Source: Candidatus Pacearchaeota archaeon
GTDB taxonomy: Archaea; Nanobdellota; Nanobdellia; Pacearchaeales; GW2011-AR1
DNA: 51,401 nt
Reading direction: 5' to 3'
Assembly (NCBI GenBank): GCA_018303925.1
Contig: JAGVXF010000011.1
Location: 10,563-61,963 of the forward strand
Shown here: piece after piece, positions 28,061 to 37,847 of the stretch
Layout: the number at the start of each line of letters is the position of its first letter
Position numbering within the stretch: the first letter of the stretch is position 1
Notes under the pieces: generated by a model
What the model was told of the DNA's origin: nothing
What the model saw: only the letters and a program-made list of their open reading frames with translations
Database searches by the model: none
Program-made: the position numbers and the translations under genes

Positions 28061-29188
28061 TTAAAGAAATCTTCTTCCAAACCTTGAGGGAATTCTTCTT
28101 GTTCTTCTAAACTTAAACATAAAAAACCATATAAAAAACAAAACAGCGGCTCCCAGAATTATCCAGCCAACTGTTCCCCAAATCCCGGAATCTGAATCTT
28201 TAGCAACGCAGTTTCCGTTGCAGCATTGGGCATCTTTTGCACTTACAAGAGCTCCTTCGCACTTTTCATCGTCGTTGCAAATCTTAAACTTAAGTTCTGA
28301 ACATGTTTTAAGGCTTAAAGTTCCATTTGAATTGTTATTAATTATTGTTATATTTGTGTAATTATTGGAAGTTTTGTTTGTTTCATTATTCCCGAATAAA
28401 ATATCCCAAAAATCCTGATTTGATTCATTTGTTTCATTTTGAACTGAATTGTTTTTATCATTATTTGTATTTCCAAATAAAATATCCCAGAAGCTTGGGG
28501 AATTTTCATTTGTTTCGTTTTGGGTGGATTCATTTTCAGGCTCAACTGTCCCGTTATAGGGAGGCGGAGGAACCCCATCAAAAGTAGAATAAACTAAAAC
28601 TGAATAAGAGTCAGTTCCATTTGTAAAAATAATATTTTCAAAACCTCTGGAGGGGGTTAAGAGTGTGACATTTTTTTTCTCTCCAGGATTGAGGATTACA
28701 TTTCCAAAGGTACTTTCCTCAGGTCCATAAGACACGCTTATTTTATTGTCAAAGTTTAAACTCTGAATGGTAAGGTTATATGAAGATTTGTTTAAAACTG
28801 AAAACGCCGGAGAAACCGTAGCAAATACTTTTTTATCCGGAATTTCAAAGTTTGCGCCGAAGTCTTCATTTACCCACTGATTTCCATTGTAATAAGTAGC
28901 ACCTTTTACAACAATTGAATAATTTGAAGGAGTTCTGTCGGGTGAAATTGTAAAATAAACAAAATAATCCCCTTCGATTTCCTCAAGTGAAAAAACCCCG
29001 AAAGAAACCGCATTTGGGCCCCTGTAAAAATATATATTTGACTTTGCAAGAGGATTGTAAAATGTTCCTGAAATTCTTGCAATAAAATTTTCACCGCGTG
29101 AATAGTCTGCCTTTGTTTCAACTGCAGCTGATGAAACAAAACTTAAAGTCAGAAGTAAAAAAATAAATGCAAACATTACTTTTTTCAT
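28061..29188 (-). CDS. Surface protein with signal peptide, Asn/Thr-rich linker, Cys module and C-terminal TM/Arg-rich tail
   Basis: N-terminal signal; TCSELKFKICNDDEKCEGALVSAKDAQCCNGNC; WIILGAAVLFFIWFFMFKFRRTRR. Confidence 0.75.
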   Translation of the reverse strand: MKKVMFAFIFLLLTLSFVSSAAVETKADYSRGENFIARISGTFYNPLAKSNIYFYRGPNAVSFGVFSLEEIEGDYFVYFTISPDRTPSNYSIVVKGATYYNGNQWVNEDFGANFEIPDKKVFATVSPAFSVLNKSSYNLTIQSLNFDNKISVSYGPEESTFGNVILNPGEKKNVTLLTPSRGFENIIFTNGTDSYSVLVYSTFDGVPPPPYNGTVEPENESTQNETNENSPSFWDILFGNTNNDKNNSVQNETNESNQDFWDILFGNNETNKTSNNYTNITIINNNSNGTLSLKTCSELKFKICNDDEKCEGALVSAKDAQCCNGNCVAKDSDSGIWGTVGWIILGAAVLFFIWFFMFKFRRTRRIPSRFGRRFL

Positions 29189-29247
29189 AATTAAATTAGA
29201 TTATCCAATCTTTTAAAGATTTCTTAATTTTTTGGAAACAATAAAAT

Positions 29248-31549
29248 TTATTTCCCAATCTCTTTTAGTTTCTTCAAAACTTCGTCAAGTTCTTTGGGAG
29301 ACTTTGGCTTTGGAATAGGCCGCCTTTCAGGGGGTCTTTCCTGGGGAATTATTTTCCTTTGAATGGGTGCGCCTATCCTTGGATTTCTGTCGTAAGATGG
29401 AGGGAATCTTGGAGGAAACCCGGGTCCTCTTCCTGGAAATATACCTCCTCCGCCGCTTCTTCTTGCTTTTGATTTTTGTATAAACTCTTTTATTTTATCT
29501 CTGTAAAGAATTCCAACGACAACAATTATTACAAGTGCAAACAAAACCCATATCCACCAATAACTTCCATTAGCAGAAGGATTATCATCTGACTCCATGC
29601 AACAAAAATACGCTGGGTTGCTACAAGTGTAAGCGCTGTCAGGAGAATAACCTTCCGCACACGATGAAGAACATATGCCTAAATTGTCTTCACATGTTGC
29701 CCCGACAGTTCGAGTTTCACAAGTTCCGGGGGTAAGGCAGCACGTCTGATCATGAAACAAATCATCTGTAGAAATACTATTTCCCCCTGAACAAAATTGA
29801 TTATCTGAGCAAATTATTCCATTTAATCTTGAACAAGTTATTTTTTCTGTAGCAATGTCACAACACTTTTGGATTCCGGGGCAGTCATCATAACCTGGAA
29901 CAAATGAACCAGTACATGCTGATGAGAAAGTACAGGTGTAACCTGCAAGTTCACATTCAGTCTCATTGTTATTTGAAGGAGTTGTATCACAGCAAACCTG
30001 CCCGCTTGAGCAAGTCCCTTCAGTGTTCAAGGTTCCTGAACATGTTCCTTCAGGAACACAAGTGTCTCCAAGTTCAGAGCATGTAATTTCATCGTCGTCG
30101 GGAGGTGCAGGATTACAGCAAATATCTGCTCCTGAACAGACGTATGAAGACTCAATTGTCCCGTTACAAAAAGTTCCTGCTGATATACAGTCAAAACCAG
30201 CCTGAGCGCATGTAATATTTCCTATATTGTTTGTCAGGCAGGCCCCTTCTAAACAGCCATCTGTGCACAATACATCTATAGAAGAACTTCTGTTATCTGC
30301 TTTACAAAAGTATTCAGTCAAAGTTCTGTTAGTGCAAAAGTCAGTTCCATTAACAATATTGTTAACAGTCACGCTTCCAGAAACGTTCCATATCTGACCT
30401 CCGTCAGAATCAAAACATGAATGAAATTCGGGAGGAAGCGGGTGGTTATCCCTTGGCCACAAGGAGTATAATAAAAAGCCGTTTGAAACAATATTGTTGT
30501 TATCCCAGCAGCCGTTGGGCTGTTGAATCCCAAAGAGCCAGTTTTTGGCATTTTGCTTTTCTGTTAAACTGTTATCCCCCTGAAAAGGAAGAAGCGCAAG
30601 AGCGGAGTCATAATATTTTCCTCTTGAAATTTCCCAGTACTTATGAAAAATTATTCTGTTTAGAAGTTCTGTTTTGAATTCAAGATTATTTGTCAAGATG
30701 TATAAAAAGGGCTCCGGGAAAAAATTCTTATTGTTTGATGAAAGAGTCTCAAGATAAGGCAAAAAGTCTGAAACGCTTTGCCCGACGGTGTCAAGAACAA
30801 AAGAAGCCCAAAGACTCCCAAGATAATCGCATTTTCCTGCCGAAATAAAGCAATATGAAGTTACGCTTTCCGTTGTTATTCCTCCTGCCGAACTCTGAAC
30901 ATAATCAAGTACATGAAAAGTCGGAGAATTTTTTTCACGGTAAAGAACTGTTGAAATAAAATCCCCGTCGTCGCCGGAATTTTGCGCGTCGCAGGATATC
31001 TGAAATTCACGGTCATAGCAACCCGGAGAAATACTAAACCAGTAATTGTTGTTTGCTCTTGTCAAACAGCTTCCTGCATCCTTATCTATTTTTTTGTCGC
31101 TTCCTATATTAATCACGTAATCTGTAAGAGATAAAGAAGAATCCGGATTTGTTTCGTAAGTAATCTGACAGGTTATAGCATCTTCGCTGTCAATTTCCAA
31201 AAACCAGTCTAAGTCTGTTGAAACCCCTTTTTGTGCCAAAAGCCACTCCTGTGAAGCCGTTGTGTTTGCCCCGACGCTGTCCAATGCAAGAACTACTTTT
31301 GAGGTCATTTCAATATCACATACTGAGCCTCCTTTATTTTCAGGCCAGCAGGAAGATGGGCTTGACAGAAAGAAGAGAGAATATTTTTTCTTCCGTGCTT
31401 AAGACTGAACAGGGTTTAGTCGTGTTAATAAGGTTTTCAACGCAAGTGTAAGCCTTCTGAACGTTTGCGGTCTCATCTGCAAGAACCCCTGCAACTGCAA
31501 AAACTGAAATTAAAAATAAGACAGCAAATACGCACCCCTCTTTTCTCAT
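29248..31549 (-). pseudogene. Large surface protein (toroid-like ectodomain, about five Cys-rich modules, TM, Pro/Arg-rich tail), split by an apparent 1-nt frameshift near 31340-31375
   Basis: ORF 31340-31549 carries the signal peptide and ends EKIFSLLSVKPIFLLA*; the body ORF's frame reads upstream as SSPSSCWPENKGGSVCDIEMTSKVVLALDS; span 2302 nt (3n+1). Confidence 0.7.
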
Positions 31550-31627
31550 GATTAAATTACATCAATAGTCCTTTTAAATATTTCTTAATTTTACAGCATA
31601 TTTTGGAAGATGGTACAGAACAAAAAA

Positions 31628-33202
31628 TCAATTGTTTTTTTTACCCTCCCTCAAATTTTTTTTAAGGACATAGTTCACTGGATTTTTCATTTTAAACTCT
31701 TCAGATGTTGGAAGAATCCCTATTCCCCTGTAATAGTCTTTATCAAAATTTGGAGGGGGAATTATTTTATGATTATAACTCCAGCTCAACTGCGAAGTTA
31801 TGTAACCTGCTTTGAGGGGAACCTCGTTTTTATCGTTCCATTCATAAATCCTTTTTTCAAGATCCTCCTTTTGCAATCCCACACTCCTGAAAAAATTTAT
31901 CAAAATAAAAAGAGCCCTTTTTCTTCCGTCTTTGACTCCCTCAAGTATTTTTATTATTGATGGGGGAAATTGTAAATCTGTAAGATTTTCAATTTTTACA
32001 GGCCTGAAGTTTTCATATTTTCCTCCAATGCGTTTTTCAGATTCTCTGTCTATTCCGGCGCTTTTTGCCCAGTCAAGAGCCTGCATAACAAATTCTGCCG
32101 CCTCGTTTTCTTTAACTTCGGGTATGAAATTTTTTATTTTAATCCTCAGAGGGTCAGCATCTTTAAACTCAAAATTTTCAAGGTCTTTTTCGTCTATAAC
32201 AACACTCACAAGAGAAGTTTTTTCGTGAAGGGAGTATGGCATCCTGAATAAATGCCGTGGAGAAACCAAAATCAAATCAAGTCCCATAAGAGAATAAATA
32301 TCCTTTTCTTCATGCGAAAAGTTTTCGGGATTTTTGATTGAATCAAGTTTGCACCTTCCACATTCAATAAATCTTTTAAGGGGCTTAAAGCTCATTTCAC
32401 TTTTACACTTGTAGCACTTCGGAATTTTTCCTTTTGTCCCTATCTTAAATTTTTTTGTTTCAAAAACCTGGCACTTCTCACACCTGAATTCAACAAACCT
32501 GTACGTCTCTGCAAATTCACCGCATGTCCTGCAAAGAAATCCTGTTTTAAGGCTTCCTTCAAGCTCCTTTTCATATTCATTGGGAAGAATTGATTTTAAA
32601 ATCGGGGCAGAATAATTTTTTGTGTATGCAATTAACTTTCTTGGAACTTCAGGAAAAAGATTTTTTATTTCAATCCCGTTTATTGATTTTGGAAAAGCCT
32701 TCCAGGGAAGGAAAATATGAAATCCCTTGTTGCCCGAAAATTTCAGCCCAACATTTTTTATCCCATGTTGCCTGAAAGTTTCAATTATTGCCCTTGCTGC
32801 AAGCTTTGAATATTTTATCCCCTGAGAGCAGTCAATATCAATTAACAAATCCCAGCCTATTCTAATGTCATCAGCATCCTTTTTTCCCATTCCGGTTTCA
32901 ATTTTAAGCGGGTCTTCCCAAAGTTCTTCAGAAGAATGAAAAGAGGTTGCGCCTTTTTTTGCAAGGCTAAAAACATCCCCTTTAAACTGAAAAGTGTCGG
33001 GCCTCTTCCCAAAACCTTCATAGTACCTTGGCGAAATTTCCCTGTTTTTTGAAAACTCAAAAATTGCCTTTTGCACATCCAGCCTTGAATAATACATCTG
33101 AGTAATTTTTCTTATCTTTTTTTCTTTGGGGCCGGGGGGCTCCCTTTCAGACCTTTGCAAATTTTCCATCAAAACTTTTCCGCCTTTTCCATTAAAAAAC
33201 AA
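31628..33202 (-). CDS. priS: DNA primase, PriS-type catalytic domain with PriL-C-like C-terminal domain; likely start 33169
   Basis: DLLIDIDC, FSGNKGFHIFLPWKAFP, four CxxC zinc-ribbon motifs, C-terminal PPSIIKILEGVKDGRKRALFILINFFRSVGL. Confidence 0.85.
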   Translation of the reverse strand: MFFNGKGGKVLMENLQRSEREPPGPKEKKIRKITQMYYSRLDVQKAIFEFSKNREISPRYYEGFGKRPDTFQFKGDVFSLAKKGATSFHSSEELWEDPLKIETGMGKKDADDIRIGWDLLIDIDCSQGIKYSKLAARAIIETFRQHGIKNVGLKFSGNKGFHIFLPWKAFPKSINGIEIKNLFPEVPRKLIAYTKNYSAPILKSILPNEYEKELEGSLKTGFLCRTCGEFAETYRFVEFRCEKCQVFETKKFKIGTKGKIPKCYKCKSEMSFKPLKRFIECGRCKLDSIKNPENFSHEEKDIYSLMGLDLILVSPRHLFRMPYSLHEKTSLVSVVIDEKDLENFEFKDADPLRIKIKNFIPEVKENEAAEFVMQALDWAKSAGIDRESEKRIGGKYENFRPVKIENLTDLQFPPSIIKILEGVKDGRKRALFILINFFRSVGLQKEDLEKRIYEWNDKNEVPLKAGYITSQLSWSYNHKIIPPPNFDKDYYRGIGILPTSEEFKMKNPVNYVLKKNLREGKKNN

Positions 33203-33370
33203 GGTGTTGAAAGATTTATATAAATTTGTTTTGAGGAGAAATTCCTCTAAAATTAGGGGGAATTAATAAAGGCTAATCACAAAACACTGAAAAGATTATT
33301 TTAAAAAAATCCCTTCACCATCCCAAATAACTATCAAAATACTTAAAAAAGGAACCATACTTGAATTAAT

Positions 33371-34099
33371 ATGAAATTAAAAATTGACAATCCTGCACTT
33401 TTTACAAAAGCAATAGAATTGATTTCGGACTTAGTCCTTGAAGTAAGAATAAAAATAAATGAATTCGGACTTTCCGTCGTAGCAATTGACCCCGGAAACA
33501 TTTCAATGGTTTCACTGAAAATTCCAAAAAGCGCATTTAGCCAGTTTGAATCAGGAAATGATGTCCTGGGGGTAAACCTTGAAAACCTTAAAAAAATTTT
33601 GAAGAGGGTCTCAAAAACAGCCTCACTTATTTTAGAAAAAAAGGAAAATTATCTTGAGATAAAAATTGAAGACAAAATAAATCGTTTATTTACCCTTAAC
33701 TTAATTGAAGTTGAAAGAGAAGACAAAGAATTTCCGGAGCACCTTGAATTTTCATCAAAGATTATTATGAATTCCCAGGATTTAATTGATTCAATTGAAG
33801 ACTGCCTTGTTGTTTCGGATGCCTGCTCCTTTATAATTAAGGAGGGTAAATTCATAATTGAGTCAAAGGAAACAAACTCGGCAAGGACCGAATTTTCATC
33901 TGATGAAGCAAAGATTGATGCCGAAGACTGCCATGTCAGGTACAGCCTTGAGTATCTTCAGAAATTCACGAAAGCGGGAAAACAGTTTCCCGAAACAATT
34001 TTAAAATTTGCGGAAGACCATCCGTTAAGAATTGACTTTATTTCCGAGCACTTGAACCTTAGTTTTCTTCTTGCTCCGAGAGTTGAGACTGAAGATTAG
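33371..34099 (+). CDS. pcn: DNA polymerase sliding clamp (PCNA)
   Basis: LSVVAIDPGNISMVSLKIPKSAF, GVNLENLKKILKR, YSLEYLQKF, LSFLLAPRVE. Confidence 0.93.
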   Translation: MKLKIDNPALFTKAIELISDLVLEVRIKINEFGLSVVAIDPGNISMVSLKIPKSAFSQFESGNDVLGVNLENLKKILKRVSKTASLILEKKENYLEIKIEDKINRLFTLNLIEVEREDKEFPEHLEFSSKIIMNSQDLIDSIEDCLVVSDACSFIIKEGKFIIESKETNSARTEFSSDEAKIDAEDCHVRYSLEYLQKFTKAGKQFPETILKFAEDHPLRIDFISEHLNLSFLLAPRVETED

Positions 34100-34212
34100 C
34101 ACTTTAGTAATATTAGAAGATTAATATAAAGTGCTTGTCCGAGAAGAGGATTAACACTTTGCGAATTGAATATTAATAGGAAGTGTTGGTCCGAGCAAAG
34201 GATTAACCATTG
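34071..34212. repeat. Degenerate threefold repeat of the pcn 3' end
   Basis: TCCGAG...AGGATTAac/GAAGATTAGCAC at 34075, 34138 and 34190. Confidence 0.6.
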
Positions 34213-34249
34213 AAAAAATTTAAGTAGTTTGGATTTCTTTTTAAACAAG

Positions 34250-35191
34250 ATGATAAAAAAAGAGCTCATTGAATTAGCCAACCAGAATTTTAAAAGAGGT
34301 TTTGATGTTAATACAGTTAAGGATATGCTGAGAAATCAGGGATATGCCAAACAGGATGTGGAAGACAGCATAAAATACGCGCAGGACATAAACGAGGGCG
34401 GAGGAGGTCTTGTTTTGACCCAAAAAATTTCAAGGAAAAGCATATGGCTTTATGCTTCCCTGCCTGTAATTCTCGTTGCCGGAATTTTTATTTTTTTTGT
34501 CCTGACTGCTCCAAATGTTCAAATCAGCGAAGGAAAAATTATAGCAGGGGCAAATATAAATATTCCTGAAGGGGGAAACATAAGCTTTTCACTTTATAAC
34601 AAGGCCCACACAATAAAGATAAATTCTGTAACTGAAGATTCAGTAAGCCTGATTATACAAAGCGAGCCAATTGAGATTAACTTAACTATTGGAGAAGAAA
34701 AAGAAGTCGATGTTGACGGAGACAGAGAAAGCGACCTTTACATAAAACTTGTTAACATAACCGACAGAATTCCTGAAATATACATGAAAAAGATAGAGAA
34801 AAGATGCATTGAAAACTGGAGTTGCGGTGAATGGAGCGAATGTGATTCGGAAGGGAAGGAAAAAAGGGTGTGCTCTGACTTAAATTCATGCGGAACTGAA
34901 AACAAAAGTCCTGAAAGGGAAAGGTTATGCGCAGGAAACGGAAACCTAACAGAAAATTTTAATTCGACAAACACAAACATATCAAACTTTACAAGAGAAT
35001 TTAATGAATCAGGAAACTTTAATACAACCCATAATGACAGCAATATTTCAAACAGAACCACGGGTAATAATAATTTAAATTTAACAAATGTAACAGGAAT
35101 AGCGAATGAAACAGAGGGAAATAAAACTAATAATTCTAGATATAATAACAGCAATTTATATGATATCCCCCTTTCAGGAACTTTAAATTGA
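34250..35191 (+). CDS. Membrane-anchored surface protein with thrombospondin type-1-like repeat and Asn/Thr-rich tail
   Basis: TM LYASLPVILVAGIFIFFVL; CIENWSCGEWSECDSEGKEKRVCSDLNSCGTENKSPERERLC; many NxT/S sequons. Confidence 0.7.
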   Translation: MIKKELIELANQNFKRGFDVNTVKDMLRNQGYAKQDVEDSIKYAQDINEGGGGLVLTQKISRKSIWLYASLPVILVAGIFIFFVLTAPNVQISEGKIIAGANINIPEGGNISFSLYNKAHTIKINSVTEDSVSLIIQSEPIEINLTIGEEKEVDVDGDRESDLYIKLVNITDRIPEIYMKKIEKRCIENWSCGEWSECDSEGKEKRVCSDLNSCGTENKSPERERLCAGNGNLTENFNSTNTNISNFTREFNESGNFNTTHNDSNISNRTTGNNNLNLTNVTGIANETEGNKTNNSRYNNSNLYDIPLSGTLN

Positions 35192-35260
35192 CCTCTTTAG
35201 ACAATAAATTAACCACTCTCTAATTGAAATATTTATAAATGTAAAAAACCTTTAAAAAAG

Positions 35261-36058
35261 ATGAAAGGGGCGAAGAAATTTAATAAAAAAGGTCAGGTTA
35301 CAATTTTTGTCATCCTTGCCCTTGTTATTATTGTTCTTGGTACTCTGATTTATTTCTTTTATCCGGGAATAAAAATAACTACAAGCCCGCTTGAAGAAAC
35401 TCCCCAGGCATACTTTCAAAATTGTATTGAAGGAAATTTAAGGGAAAATGCGGAATTGATAGGTTTTCAGGGAGGAAGTATTGAACCTGATTCAAGCTTC
35501 AATTATGGGGGAACTCCTGTTGCATATCTTTGTTATACAACTCAGCCTTATGGAGATTCGCCGACGCTAAAATGCGTTCCCCAGCAAGCACTTTTGGTTA
35601 ACCATATAGAAGAAGAAATGAAAGAAGTTATGAAAAATAAAGTGCACTCATGCTTTGATGAAATGAAAGTTGATTATACAAAAAAATATACTGGCGTTAA
35701 CCTTGAAGAAAAAGATTTTAACATTAAGCTTGCTCACAATAAAATAATCCTGCACAGTGACTCAATTTTAACTTTAACAAAAGATTCCCCAGAAAGGTAT
35801 GAAAATTTTGATGTAGTCCTGAATAATAATCTTTTTGAACTTGCTTCTCTTGCAAGAACAATAGTAGCATGGGAAGCAGCATACGGAAGCGCTGACCCTG
35901 TATACTTTATGAATTACTATCCAAATTTGGATATTAAGAATCCCTCTCCGGACGGGGGAAAAACAAGAATATGGATAATAAAAGATATGGTGACAGGAGA
36001 CACATTTCAATTTGCATCAAGTGAAATTATTTGGCCCCTTGGGATTCCATCGCCTTAA
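35261..36058 (+). CDS. Prepilin-like surface protein 1
   Basis: FNKKGQVTIFVILALVIIVLGTLIYFF N-terminus. Confidence 0.65.
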   Translation: MKGAKKFNKKGQVTIFVILALVIIVLGTLIYFFYPGIKITTSPLEETPQAYFQNCIEGNLRENAELIGFQGGSIEPDSSFNYGGTPVAYLCYTTQPYGDSPTLKCVPQQALLVNHIEEEMKEVMKNKVHSCFDEMKVDYTKKYTGVNLEEKDFNIKLAHNKIILHSDSILTLTKDSPERYENFDVVLNNNLFELASLARTIVAWEAAYGSADPVYFMNYYPNLDIKNPSPDGGKTRIWIIKDMVTGDTFQFASSEIIWPLGIPSP

Positions 36059-36070
36059 GAATAAAATAAC

Positions 36071-37846
36071 ATGAAAAAAAGAATGATAAAATTCGCGTTT
36101 TTGGGAATCTTCCTAGCTCTTGCTTTTATTTTAATAAATACTAATTTTGTTTACGCTGAAAATAATGTCTGCTGTGAAAAACTTAAGACAAATGCCGACG
36201 GAAGCGGGGGGCAGTGGTGCCAGAATGCTCCAATTAATGCATGTGACATTTCAAAAGGTCTTAGGAGCGCTCCAACTTCATGTGAATCAACTTCTTTTTG
36301 TAAAGCAGGAACATGCTACGATAGTCAGGAAGGAATTTGTGAGAGCGGAGTTTCCCAGACTGTATGCCAAAATTCTGAAGGAGTATGGAATGTAAAACCT
36401 TCCTCAGAAATTCCCCAATGCCAGTTGGGATGCTGTTACCTTGGAGGCGGAGCCAATCTTGCAACCCAAGTAAGATGTAAAGAGTTGTCGGCTCTTTATG
36501 GAGTAAATACAAATTTTAATCTGGGAATAACTTCTGAAATTGAATGTATTGCAAGTGCAGGCGGAGAAGAAAAAGGAGCATGCGTTTATGAAACTGGTGC
36601 TGAAAGAACGTGTAAAATGACAACAAAGTCAGAATGCAACGATTTGAAAGGAGAAGATTCAAATTCAGGCGTTGAGTTTTATGAAGGATATTTGTGCTCT
36701 GATGAAGATCTTCACACAAATTGCGGACCTTCAAAGCAAACAACATGTGTCGTTGGCCAAAATGAAGTTTACTTTTTAGATACGTGTGGAAACCTTGCTA
36801 ATATTTATGATGCAACCCAAGCAACAGACAAAATTTACTGGTCAAAAATAGTTCAAAAGGAAGATTCATGTAATCCAGATTCACCAAATGCAAACTCTGC
36901 CTCTTGCGGAAACTGCGACTTTGCCCTCGGGAGCACATGCAAGGCTTATGAAAAAAGCGGGGCTGTAAAACCTACTATAGGCGAAAACTTATGTAAAGAC
37001 CTTGGATGCACTTTCAAGGGAAAAACTTACAAGCACGGTGAATCATGGTGCGGACTTCCCGAAGGAGTTCCGTTAATAACAGACCAGGAAAACGATGGAA
37101 ATTATGTATTTAATGGCAAAACTTCATTGCCCGATAATTCAAAGGAAAACCTTCCCGGTTCAGTTTATGAAAAATTAACATGCTACAATGGGGAAGTTAC
37201 AATTGACAATTGCTACGACGGAAGGCAAAAAATCTGCGTTCAGGATGAGATTCCAACTCCTGACAAAAAAGGATTCAAAAATGCTGTATGTGCCCTTAAC
37301 ATATGGCAGGATTGTGCTCTTCAAACAGAAGAATACAACTGCCTTGACAGAAATTTAAGAAGTTGCAAATGGCTTCCCAACAATTATGCTCTTGCTTCAC
37401 AAAGTACGCAAGGAACAACAAGAGGAGCATGTGTTCCATTAAATCCTCCAGGATTTGACTTTTGGAGCGGGGAAGGAAATGGCGACGCTGTTTGCTCATA
37501 CGGAACAATTTCATGCCCTTATGAAATTTCAAAAAGTTTGTTGGGAGGATATAGTTTTGCCTCGGGAAGTGAATGTATAGTTGGTCCAGGAGAAGGTCAA
37601 AGAAACATAAAACCCGAATGGGTTGCTGAAATGCAAAATAGGTGCATGAGTCTTGGTGACTGCGGACCAAAGATGAGTTATATAGGAACCCCTGGAGCAA
37701 TACAAATTGTTGCTGAAAAATTACTTTCAGACGGAAAATCAGGGGATTACATTAAGTCAGATGGAAAAACTATTCAAACTCCTAAGGGAACATTTAACTT
37801 TGAAAATTTCATGAAGCAATATTTAAAATCAACTCCTTTTGGATAA
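36071..37846 (+). CDS. Large Cys-rich secreted/membrane-anchored protein
   Basis: N-terminal signal/TM; very many Cys residues with CC pairs. Confidence 0.7.
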   Translation: MKKRMIKFAFLGIFLALAFILINTNFVYAENNVCCEKLKTNADGSGGQWCQNAPINACDISKGLRSAPTSCESTSFCKAGTCYDSQEGICESGVSQTVCQNSEGVWNVKPSSEIPQCQLGCCYLGGGANLATQVRCKELSALYGVNTNFNLGITSEIECIASAGGEEKGACVYETGAERTCKMTTKSECNDLKGEDSNSGVEFYEGYLCSDEDLHTNCGPSKQTTCVVGQNEVYFLDTCGNLANIYDATQATDKIYWSKIVQKEDSCNPDSPNANSASCGNCDFALGSTCKAYEKSGAVKPTIGENLCKDLGCTFKGKTYKHGESWCGLPEGVPLITDQENDGNYVFNGKTSLPDNSKENLPGSVYEKLTCYNGEVTIDNCYDGRQKICVQDEIPTPDKKGFKNAVCALNIWQDCALQTEEYNCLDRNLRSCKWLPNNYALASQSTQGTTRGACVPLNPPGFDFWSGEGNGDAVCSYGTISCPYEISKSLLGGYSFASGSECIVGPGEGQRNIKPEWVAEMQNRCMSLGDCGPKMSYIGTPGAIQIVAEKLLSDGKSGDYIKSDGKTIQTPKGTFNFENFMKQYLKSTPFG

Positions 37847-37847
37847 A

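Noticed and set aside
36147-37700. Several antisense and alternate-frame ORFs inside the 591-aa Cys-rich gene
   Set aside because: Low-complexity Leu/Phe-rich shadow translations without starts or motifs; long sense ORF is continuous.
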